Source: DRWZ01 sp964601505
GTDB lineage: Bacteria; Calescibacteriota; Calescibacteriia; Calescibacteriales; Calescibacteriaceae
Direction: 5' to 3'
Assembly (NCBI GenBank): GCA_964601505.1
Contig: CAZRNR010000016.1
Span: 1-39,024, forward strand
Length of the DNA: 39,024 bases
The position numbers and the translations under genes were made by a program. The notes beneath the pieces are model-generated. The model was given only the letters and a program-made list of their open reading frames with translations, searched no databases and was not told the DNA's origin. Below, in pieces: positions 9,104 to 17,273 of the stretch (the first letter of the stretch is position 1; every line of letters begins with the position of its first letter).

Positions 9104-10119
9104 AGAAAGAGATAGAAGGTTTTAAACACAACAAGGGAAAAAACTGCGGTTCAACGGCTGTCTGGAATGTATCTAATTTCTATGGGAACGATTATCAGGA
9201 GCATAATATATTTGGACTAGCATCTGGAATGCTTTTCTTCTATGGATCCTTTGGAGCAGCTTCAAAAAGCATAGGAGGGAGAAATCCAGCTCTTGTAGAG
9301 GATTTTTTCGATAACATTGAAATAAACAAAAAATGGGATCCAAACCCAGAATTTCCAAAAGCTAAAATCAAGCAATATATAGACCAAAACATACCAGTTT
9401 TAGCTAGAACAGATCTTTATTATCTGAGCTACTATGGAAAAGGCAGAGTACATTTCCCAGGACACGAAATCGTGATCTTTGGCTACATTGAAGAAGACAA
9501 ACAAGAGACTAAATACATTGTGTCAGATAGTTCATTTGATCTACCACAAGTAGTACCAGAATCAGAACTTTCTCAAGCTATGAATCCAGAAGAAGTATCA
9601 ATGCCTCTTTTCCCACTTGAAAACTATATTATGCCTGTTGAAGAATTTAAAGTGAAATTTGAGAGAGATAATATACTGAAAGCAATAGGTAAAGTTTATA
9701 CACGAATGATACAATTAGATACTCCATTCATGGGACTTGGAGGGCTCAAAACTTTTAGCGAGGATGTGATAAACTGGTTTGATCTGAAGGATTCCTGGTG
9801 GGTTTTCAGGTTTGCGTATCAAACAATAGAAAAAAGGGGAACAGGAGGAGGATCTTTCAGGTTTATGTTTTCGGATTTCCTTCGCGACTCAGCTCAAAAA
9901 TTTTCTGGTAGGGAAAAAATTATACTAAATAACGCATCTGAAAAAATGCTTGAATCTGCAAACTTGTGGAGAGAGCTTGCTTATATATTCAAAGATATCT
10001 CCGAAAAACTTAAGGAAACGAGGGTTGAAAATGAAGAAAAAGAAATGATATCAAAGATTGCAAAGCAAATATATCAGAAAGAATCAGAAGCTTTCAATTT
10101 ATTACAGAAAGTTCTATAA
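9100..10119 (+). CDS. BtrH N-terminal domain protein (papain-like fold; possible acyltransferase), DUF4872-like C-terminus
   Basis: The 339-residue protein begins with the BtrH-type signature: FKHNKGKNCGSTAVWNV (H10, C16), then GLASGMLFFYGSF and later GHEIVIFGY and YIVSD. C16, H122 and D143 are placed as a candidate catalytic triad. In butirosin synthesis BtrH transfers an acyl chain from a carrier protein to an aminoglycoside, and related proteins are typically 320-340 residues with a second DUF4872-type helical half. Here residues about 200-339 are helical and charged, and match that second half in character. The gene starts inside the tatA stop codon and ends 9 nt before aspS, so it is in an operon with housekeeping genes, not an antibiotic cluster. 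Substrate is unknown; a lipid, peptide or cofactor acylation role is speculation. Confidence 0.7.
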   Translation: MKKEIEGFKHNKGKNCGSTAVWNVSNFYGNDYQEHNIFGLASGMLFFYGSFGAASKSIGGRNPALVEDFFDNIEINKKWDPNPEFPKAKIKQYIDQNIPVLARTDLYYLSYYGKGRVHFPGHEIVIFGYIEEDKQETKYIVSDSSFDLPQVVPESELSQAMNPEEVSMPLFPLENYIMPVEEFKVKFERDNILKAIGKVYTRMIQLDTPFMGLGGLKTFSEDVINWFDLKDSWWVFRFAYQTIEKRGTGGGSFRFMFSDFLRDSAQKFSGREKIILNNASEKMLESANLWRELAYIFKDISEKLKETRVENEEKEMISKIAKQIYQKESEAFNLLQKVL

Positions 10120-10128
10120 TTTGAAAAT

Positions 10129-11889
10129 ATGTTTCCAGAACTAAAAACATCTTTGAAACACAAAGGTTGTGGTCAGATTACAGATGAAGATTTAAACAAA
10201 GAAATAAAACTTGCTGGATGGGTTGAATCGGTAAGAGATCACGGAGGAGTAAAATTTATAGATCTTGTTGATATAACCGGAGAAGTTCAGGTTGTATACA
10301 GACCATCAGGAAATAACGAGAATGACAAAATATCTGAATGGTGCACCATACAAGTTGAAGGATATGTAAGATTAAGACCTGAAGGAACAGAAAATCCTAA
10401 AATAAAAACAGGGAAATTTGAAGTCGTAGCGCAGTCTATAGACATATTATCCACATCAGAAGTTCCCCCATTCTTACCTCAAGATAGAAAAGAGATATCT
10501 GAAGAGATAAGGTTGAGATACAGGTACATAGATCTCAGAAGGGAGAAGATGAAAAGGAATATAATAACAAGACATCTTGTAGCAAAAGCAATAAGAGAAA
10601 AAATGTGGGAGGAAGGATTTTTAGAGATAGAAACGCCATACCTGACAAAAAGCACACCAGAGGGAGCAAGAGACTTTCTTGTTCCTTCAAGGTTGCAGAA
10701 AGGGAAATTCTACGCCCTACCACAATCACCGCAACTCTTCAAACAAATTCTACAGATTTCTGGATTTGAAAGATATTTTCAGATAGTTCGGTGCTTTAGG
10801 GATGAAGACTTGCGTGCTGATAGGCAACCAGAATTCACTCAAGTAGATATTGAAATGTCATTTGTCTCAGAAGAAGATGTAATCTCGCTTGTTGAAAGAA
10901 TCATAAAGCATATCTTCAAAGAAATCCTTTCAGTTGATATTAAAACTCCTATACCGAAAATGACATATGATGAATGTATCAGAAAGTATGGAACAGATAA
11001 GCCAGATACAAGGATAAAAGTTGAGATAAATGACTTTACGGAAACATTTTCTGAATCAAAACTTGATTTCATAAGAAAGACTATTGAAAACAAAGGCAAA
11101 GTTCTTGGATTTTTCCTAAAAGACCAAACAGATATTCCAAAATCAAAGCTTGTCAATCTCGAGTCTTTAGCAAAAAGTATGGGCGCGAAAGGATTGATGT
11201 GGTTTGTAGTCAGGAATTCAAAAATCATATCAAGCCCAATAATCAAGCACATTGGAGAAAGGGAAAGTAAAATGATTGGGGATATTCAAAATGGCATCGT
11301 ATTTGCGATTGCAGATAAAGAAGAAAAAGCAAGAGATGTAATATCAAAACTTATAAGGCAAACAGCAAGAGATTTTAATCTATATAACAAAGAAGAATTC
11401 GCATTTGTGTGGATTGTAGAATTCCCGCTTTTCTCATGGGATGAATTAGAAAAAAGATTTGTATCAGAACATCATCCATTTACAAGTCCAAGAACAGAGG
11501 ATATTCCACTTCTTGATACAGCTCCAGATAAAGTTAAGGCACGAGCATATGATATAGTTCTGAACGGCGAGGAAATAGGTGGAGGATCAATAAGAATACA
11601 TAGGTTTGATCTGCAAAATAAAATATTCAAGATTCTAAAACTTTCTGAACAGGAGATTGAAGATAGATTTGGATGGTTTCTAGAAGCTCTGAAGTTTGGA
11701 GCCCCGCCCCACGGTGGAATAGCACTTGGATTAGATAGACTTGTTGCCCTTATGTTGGGTGAAGAAAATATAAGGGAGGTAATACCATTCCCCAAAACAC
11801 AGAGCGGAACTTGCCTTCTTACAAATGCTCCATCAGAGGTAAATAAAAAACAACTTGATGAACTTGGAATACAGATTAAAGAAGATTAA
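10129..11889 (+). CDS. aspS: Aspartyl-tRNA synthetase, probably non-discriminating (Asp/Asn)
   Basis: Bacterial-type class II synthetase that charges tRNA(Asp) with aspartate. At 586 residues it has the usual bacterial length. Domains in order: N-terminal OB-fold anticodon binding (about 1-110), motif 1 (about 150-190, IETPYLTKSTPEGARDF), motif 2 (RCFRDEDLRADRQPEFTQ), the GAD insertion (about 285-400) and motif 3 (GIALGLDRLVALMLG). In the anticodon domain it has RDHGG with H38 and RPEGT with G86. As I recall, equivalent His and Gly residues mark non-discriminating enzymes such as that of Pseudomonas aeruginosa, while E. coli has Leu and Lys there. Such enzymes also charge tRNA(Asn) with Asp, which GatCAB then amidates; GatCAB is not in this window. 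The gene lies 9 nt after the BtrH-like gene. Confidence 0.95.
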   Translation: MFPELKTSLKHKGCGQITDEDLNKEIKLAGWVESVRDHGGVKFIDLVDITGEVQVVYRPSGNNENDKISEWCTIQVEGYVRLRPEGTENPKIKTGKFEVVAQSIDILSTSEVPPFLPQDRKEISEEIRLRYRYIDLRREKMKRNIITRHLVAKAIREKMWEEGFLEIETPYLTKSTPEGARDFLVPSRLQKGKFYALPQSPQLFKQILQISGFERYFQIVRCFRDEDLRADRQPEFTQVDIEMSFVSEEDVISLVERIIKHIFKEILSVDIKTPIPKMTYDECIRKYGTDKPDTRIKVEINDFTETFSESKLDFIRKTIENKGKVLGFFLKDQTDIPKSKLVNLESLAKSMGAKGLMWFVVRNSKIISSPIIKHIGERESKMIGDIQNGIVFAIADKEEKARDVISKLIRQTARDFNLYNKEEFAFVWIVEFPLFSWDELEKRFVSEHHPFTSPRTEDIPLLDTAPDKVKARAYDIVLNGEEIGGGSIRIHRFDLQNKIFKILKLSEQEIEDRFGWFLEALKFGAPPHGGIALGLDRLVALMLGEENIREVIPFPKTQSGTCLLTNAPSEVNKKQLDELGIQIKED

Positions 11890-12052
11890 TGGACCAAAAT
11901 AAAATAATAGGAATAAGCACAATCCACTTTAACCGGCATCAAAATGCTATCAGATGTCAAATCTATCTAGCTGTTTAATAGGTATCATTCCTTCTATTTT
12001 TGAGCTTTACAAACAAAGGAAAGAACAAAATTGCTTACAACAAAACAAAAGT

Positions 12053-12475
12053 TCAGTAGAATATAAACTTTCTTGATATAATAAAACTAATAAGACCAAG
12101 GGAGACTGAAGTTATAAATTGAGCAACAACTTTTTCAAGTCCCACAAATTCGACAAGAAAGAAAAGCAAAGATGAAAAAGCAGGTGCATTGAAAACAGAA
12201 AGAAGAAAAAATCTGAAATATCTCTTCAAACTTTCACGAGACTTTAAATTGAATTTCGCACGATCAACGAATGAAAATTTCCTATGTAGTATAAAATTCT
12301 GAGTCATAGAAACCCAACCAGATAATAAACCTGCAAATATATACCAAACACCTATAACATAAACGAGAAATGAAAAAATCAGAAGGTTTGTCGTAATACC
12401 TGAAAAACCTACTATCCCGTATTTTATAGCTTGCCTAAAGAATATTAAAAAATCATCTCTAGAAACTTTAAACAC
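12053..12475 (-). CDS. GtrA-family membrane protein
   Basis: The 140-residue protein has four predicted membrane helices and the GtrA pattern: an N-terminal YGIVGFSGITTNLLIF segment, then WVSMTQNFILHRKFSF between helices 2 and 3, and a C-terminal ISFIISRKFIFY. GtrA proteins are thought to help move polyprenyl-linked sugars (undecaprenyl-phosphate-glucose in the phage serotype-conversion systems) across the inner membrane. The GTG start at 12475 lies only 3 nt after the rpoC stop, so it is translated from the rpoBC transcript unless it has a promoter inside rpoC. This is an unusual partner for RNA polymerase genes. The 163-bp convergent spacer to aspS has no strong terminator that I can see. 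Confidence 0.85.
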   Translation of the reverse strand: MFKVSRDDFLIFFRQAIKYGIVGFSGITTNLLIFSFLVYVIGVWYIFAGLLSGWVSMTQNFILHRKFSFVDRAKFNLKSRESLKRYFRFFLLSVFNAPAFSSLLFFLVEFVGLEKVVAQFITSVSLGLISFIISRKFIFY

Positions 12476-12478
12476 ACA

Positions 12479-15400
12479 CTAATATTCTTTCTTTATCTCC
12501 CTCTCTATAACTTCATCGGTAGGTTCTGCTCTCTGTATCTCTATGGATGTATTCCTATAAGCAGGGAATGTGGTACCTGCTGGAATCAGTTTTCCAACTA
12601 TTATGTTCTCCTTTATTCCTCTGAAATGGTCCACTTTTCCCTCTATTGCAGACATGACCAAAATCTTTGGTGTCTCTTGAAAAGATGCCGCTGCTATCCA
12701 TGAATCTGAATACAACGCTGCCCTTGTCACACCAAGTATCATATATTCATATGTTGCTGGCTTCTTACCCTGTTCCTTCATCTGATCATTCACACGACTT
12801 AAAGTAAATCTATCTACAATCTCTCCCGCAACAAAGCTAGTATCCCCGGGATCCTTTATCCTCACTCTCCTTGTCATCTGCCTTATTATAATCTCAAAGT
12901 GCTTATCATTTACATCTATGCCCTGCGATGAGTATATCTTCTGTATCTCATTCAAAAGAAACATTGATGCATAATCTATACCCCTTATCCTCAGAAGAAC
13001 CTTTGGATTCGGTGTGCCATCTGTTATCGCCTCTCCAGCATTCACAAAATCTCCCTGCACCACTATAACATGCCTGTTCTTCGGAATAACGTACTCTTTC
13101 TCCGCCACACCTCTTGCTCTACCTTCTGCCCTTATAGTAACCTTCTTCTTTCCTCCCTTCAGATAATCTATCTTCACAACCCTTCCTGATATCTCAGATA
13201 CCACTGCCGCATCCTTCGGGTTCCTTGCCTCAAAAAATTCATCTGCTTTAGGCAATCCTGTTGTTATATCCTTTGTCTTGGCAAATCCTATCTCAACTCT
13301 CGCTATCTCATCTCCCGCTCTCACATATTCACCCTCTTCAACTGATATCGTCGCCTTAACCGGCAATGGATATACAACCTTTGTTCTATCCTCCTTCTCA
13401 ACTACTATCGCTGGCCTTAGGCTCTGAGAAGCTGAAATCGGCTCTATTATTGTCCTGACTATCTTACCCGTTATCTCATCCCTCTTCTCTACAACCGTCA
13501 CCCCTGGAATTATATCCTGAAACTTTATTGTCCCAGAAGCATGTGTCAAAATCAAGTTCGCATATGGATTCCAAACCGCTACTTTTTGACCTGCCTTTAC
13601 CCTCTCTCCTTCCCTCTTCAAAATAGCCGCACCGTATTTCAACTCATACCTCTCAAGTATCCTTCCCTTATCAGAAACTATATTCAAAAATCCTGCTCTT
13701 GATATAACGCGCAATATCTTTGAACCATCTATAAGATCTGATTTCTCAAGACCTATCTTATCCATCTCATCCTTTGATATCTTTATCTCTACGAATCTCA
13801 CATCTTCATACTTGACTATTCCATCATGATTGATTATTATATCCCCTCTCTCGGATATAGCTCCAATTCCTCCGTAGTGGAATGTTCTCATCGTAAGCTG
13901 AGTCCCTGGTTCCCCTATTGACTGAGCTGCTATTATTCCAACCGCCTCACCTATTGTCACCGGTTTCCACATAGAAAGATCCCATCCATAGCACTTCTGA
14001 CATATGCCTTCCTCAAGCTCACAGGTCATCGGACTCCTGACACGAACCGTCTCTATACCAAGTTCCTCTATAAGCTTTGCCTTAGCTTTGTCTATTATCT
14101 CACCTTTCCTAACTATTATCTCACCTGTCTCCGGAGATCTTATATCCTCAGCTGAAGTTCTTCCAAATATCCTTTGCCAAAGTGAGCGTAGAATCTCTCC
14201 CCCATGAGCTAAAGCTGACATCGTTATGTATTTCTTCGTTCCACAATCTTCATGCTTTATAATCACATCTTGCGAAGTATCTACAAGTTTCCTTGTAAGA
14301 TATCCTGCTTTCGCTGTTTTTAAAGCCGTGTCTGCAAGCCCTTTTCTACCACCGTGTGTAGATATGAAGTATTCCAAAGGACTTAATCCTTCCCTAAGGT
14401 TTGAAAGAATTGGAAACTCTATAAGCTCACCCGTTGGTTTTGCAACTATTCCCCTGACACCACTTATCTGCTTTATCTGCTCATAAGAACCTCTTGAACC
14501 AGAATAAACCATAAGAAAGGCTGGATTCCTTGAATACCATCTTTCTTTCTCCCCATTTACATCATAATAATCAAAAGATAGTTCCTCTCTTACCGCCTTC
14601 CCTATCCTCTCGGTATACTCAAGCCACACCTGTGTTATCCTGTTGTATCTCTCTCCCCATGTTATCAACCTCCTGGCATATTTATCCTCAATACTTTTTA
14701 CTATATCAGAAGCTTCCTTTATAAGGTCTTTCTTCGTAGCCGGAATCTCAAAGTGATGAAGCCCAAGCGTAAAACCAGATTTTGTAAGCATCTCAAATCC
14801 CATATCCTTCATTCTATCAAGCAAAATCACTGTATCCTTCTCACCGGCTTCCATACGGGATATTGAGATAAGCTCTATTATCTCTTTCTTCCCAAGTGGC
14901 TTATTTACTAGCTCAAAGCAAAGTTTTTTAGGCAGAACATCGTGATACAATATCACTCTCCCGGGGGTAGTATCATACAACTTCTCTTTACCTTGACACT
15001 TTTTACACAAGCACGAAATAGTACATTTTATTCTAGCTTGGATACTTACCTCTCCATTCTCATAAGCCATAAAAACCTCACGAGCTGAGGAGAAAAACTT
15101 CCCTTCTCCTTTCTGGTTTGGAAAGTCCATCGTCATCCAGAATATCCCCATAACCTGATCTTGCGTCGGATACACTATTGGCCCACCATGAGCTGGAGAG
15201 AGTATCTGGTGAGTTGAAAGCATGAGAACTCTTGCTTCCGTCTGGGAATGAATTGAAAGTGGGAAAAATAGGCCCATCTGATCACCATCGAAGTCAGCAT
15301 TGTAAGCTGTACAGACAAGAGGATGGAGCCTTATAGCTTTTCCTTCTGTAAGAACAACCTCAAACGCTTGAACATTCATCCTATGAAGCGTCGGTGCTCT

Positions 15401-17260
15401 GTTTGCAAGTATCAGTTTCTCCTTTATTACATCCTCAAGAGCTTGAAAAAGGTATTTAGCTTCAGGATCATACTTCCCACTTAATGCAATATACTTCTTT
15501 TCATCAAAAAGCTTTCTTGCTTCCTTAACAGAAGAAACTATCTTTTTATCAATCAACCACCAAATTATAAATGGTTTGAAAATCTCAAGCGCTATCTCCT
15601 TCGGCACGCCTATCTGATGAAGTCTAAGATCTGGACCAACGACTATAACACTCCTTGCTGAAAAATCTGTCCTCTTACCAAGAAGATTCTGTCTAAACCT
15701 ACCATATTTTCCCTTTATTATGTCTGCAAGGGACCTTAAAGTCATTCCAGTCCTTGATGTAGCTTGCTTTTTGGTTTTAGATGAATCAATAAGAGAATCT
15801 ACAGCATTCTGCAAAAGCCTTATCTCATTTTCTATAACAGAATCAGGAACTCCAATCCCTATCTCAAGTAGCTTTTTTATCTTCCCAAGACGAGTGTTCC
15901 TCTGGATTATCATCCTATAAAACTCATTTAGATCACTCCGAGCTATTCTACCTCCCTCAAGCTGGACTATCGGCCTTAACTCTGGCGGTAGAACAGGTAT
16001 TACCTCAAAAATCATATCCTCTGGTCTTGAAGTACCTTTGAGAAAACCCGATATGACCTTCAGCCTCCTTGAAAGTTTAACAAAACTTGAAGATTTTGTA
16101 TCTTCAGTTCCCTCTTTTGCCTGCAGAACAGAAAGCTCCGTCTTAACAATCTCAAAAAGAGTCTGAAGGTTCAGGTTCCTGAGAATATACCTTATCATCT
16201 CCGCTCCAGAACCAACTATGAAATTCTGAGGCTCCAGAACCTTCGGTGCTCCTACCTTCTTATGATACACAAAAGCAAATTGATCCTTCCCAAATGATTC
16301 CTTCTGAACAAGTATGTTCTTATCATCAAAAGACCTTACACTATCTCCCCCAAGACCTCCAACCAAGCACAAAGGTGAAAATATCTCCGGGAAAAACTTC
16401 AAAAGCAATCCCATTATCTCCCTCTCTATTATTACATACTCGGGGAACTTTATAGCATTTAGTATCATCTCCTTTCTCTTCTCCTCAAAAACTCTCTCGC
16501 CTACATTAGGTTGAGAAATCTTTGTAAGATAGTCCGATATATCCTGCACCTCTTTTACATCCTTGAAATTTGCAAGAGAATTCAGAAGATTCTTACATAA
16601 CAGGTTAAGGTCCTTCTTCTGAATAATCTCCTTATCAAAAAGCGTATCCATCATCTTCTTCCTTATAGCAACATGCTTTAAAAGAACATCTATCTTTGAT
16701 ATCTGATCTATATGATGTAAATACTTCTTATAAAAATCTGCCTCACGAACATTGATTTGCCTCCTCATCTCATCTATGAGCTTATCCTTGTCCTTTTCCG
16801 AAAGAGAAAACTGGTAAATATTGTCGGGAACGCGGTAAACAACCCAACCGCTAAAATTAGTTATATCCTCTATATCCTTGACCGATATATCAAGAAGTGT
16901 AGATATAGCGTTTGGCGGGACTTTCAAAAACCATATATGAACAACAGGATAGACCAAGGTTATTTTCCCCATCCTTTCCCTTCTTGTTCTTTTTGTTGTA
17001 ACCTCAACTCCGCAGCGCTCACATGTGTGTCCTCTATACCTTTGACCCTTATACTTACCACATAAGCATTCAAAATCATTAACCGGACCAAATATTTTTG
17101 CACAGAAAAGTCCGTCCCGCTCAGGCTTCCCTGTTCTATAGTTTATAGTATCTGGTTTCCTTACTTCCCCATGTGCTAACTTTGATATCTTTTCAGCAGA
17201 AGCTATGGATATCCTTATTGCCTCTATATCGTTTATACTCCTTTTCGTCCTTGCTTCCAT
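12479..17260 (-). CDS. rpoC: RNA polymerase beta' subunit
   Basis: Largest catalytic subunit of RNA polymerase, 1593 residues. The N-terminal zinc site is visible (CLCG, then TCERCG, about residues 65-90), as are the Mg-binding NADFDGDQM (about 650), the second zinc region (CELEEGICQKC) and the trigger loop MRTFHYGG (about 1120-1130). The trigger loop is split by a roughly 190-residue SI3-type sandwich-barrel insertion before TKDITTGLP (about 1330); this insert occurs in many diderm phyla. An extra cysteine cluster C746, C750, C752, C755 sits just before TTPGRVILY, where I expect none. The ATG is preceded by AAGGAGGT, which overlaps the rpoB stop; the gap to rpoB is 13 nt. gtrA follows after 3 nt. 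Confidence 0.97.
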   Translation of the reverse strand: MEARTKRSINDIEAIRISIASAEKISKLAHGEVRKPDTINYRTGKPERDGLFCAKIFGPVNDFECLCGKYKGQRYRGHTCERCGVEVTTKRTRRERMGKITLVYPVVHIWFLKVPPNAISTLLDISVKDIEDITNFSGWVVYRVPDNIYQFSLSEKDKDKLIDEMRRQINVREADFYKKYLHHIDQISKIDVLLKHVAIRKKMMDTLFDKEIIQKKDLNLLCKNLLNSLANFKDVKEVQDISDYLTKISQPNVGERVFEEKRKEMILNAIKFPEYVIIEREIMGLLLKFFPEIFSPLCLVGGLGGDSVRSFDDKNILVQKESFGKDQFAFVYHKKVGAPKVLEPQNFIVGSGAEMIRYILRNLNLQTLFEIVKTELSVLQAKEGTEDTKSSSFVKLSRRLKVISGFLKGTSRPEDMIFEVIPVLPPELRPIVQLEGGRIARSDLNEFYRMIIQRNTRLGKIKKLLEIGIGVPDSVIENEIRLLQNAVDSLIDSSKTKKQATSRTGMTLRSLADIIKGKYGRFRQNLLGKRTDFSARSVIVVGPDLRLHQIGVPKEIALEIFKPFIIWWLIDKKIVSSVKEARKLFDEKKYIALSGKYDPEAKYLFQALEDVIKEKLILANRAPTLHRMNVQAFEVVLTEGKAIRLHPLVCTAYNADFDGDQMGLFFPLSIHSQTEARVLMLSTHQILSPAHGGPIVYPTQDQVMGIFWMTMDFPNQKGEGKFFSSAREVFMAYENGEVSIQARIKCTISCLCKKCQGKEKLYDTTPGRVILYHDVLPKKLCFELVNKPLGKKEIIELISISRMEAGEKDTVILLDRMKDMGFEMLTKSGFTLGLHHFEIPATKKDLIKEASDIVKSIEDKYARRLITWGERYNRITQVWLEYTERIGKAVREELSFDYYDVNGEKERWYSRNPAFLMVYSGSRGSYEQIKQISGVRGIVAKPTGELIEFPILSNLREGLSPLEYFISTHGGRKGLADTALKTAKAGYLTRKLVDTSQDVIIKHEDCGTKKYITMSALAHGGEILRSLWQRIFGRTSAEDIRSPETGEIIVRKGEIIDKAKAKLIEELGIETVRVRSPMTCELEEGICQKCYGWDLSMWKPVTIGEAVGIIAAQSIGEPGTQLTMRTFHYGGIGAISERGDIIINHDGIVKYEDVRFVEIKISKDEMDKIGLEKSDLIDGSKILRVISRAGFLNIVSDKGRILERYELKYGAAILKREGERVKAGQKVAVWNPYANLILTHASGTIKFQDIIPGVTVVEKRDEITGKIVRTIIEPISASQSLRPAIVVEKEDRTKVVYPLPVKATISVEEGEYVRAGDEIARVEIGFAKTKDITTGLPKADEFFEARNPKDAAVVSEISGRVVKIDYLKGGKKKVTIRAEGRARGVAEKEYVIPKNRHVIVVQGDFVNAGEAITDGTPNPKVLLRIRGIDYASMFLLNEIQKIYSSQGIDVNDKHFEIIIRQMTRRVRIKDPGDTSFVAGEIVDRFTLSRVNDQMKEQGKKPATYEYMILGVTRAALYSDSWIAAASFQETPKILVMSAIEGKVDHFRGIKENIIVGKLIPAGTTFPAYRNTSIEIQRAEPTDEVIEREIKKEY

Positions 17261-17273
17261 AAATTTTACCTCC

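Noticed and set aside
11890..12052. Terminator between aspS and gtrA
   Set aside because: Only a weak 4-bp GCAT/ATGC stem without a T-run was found in this convergent spacer.
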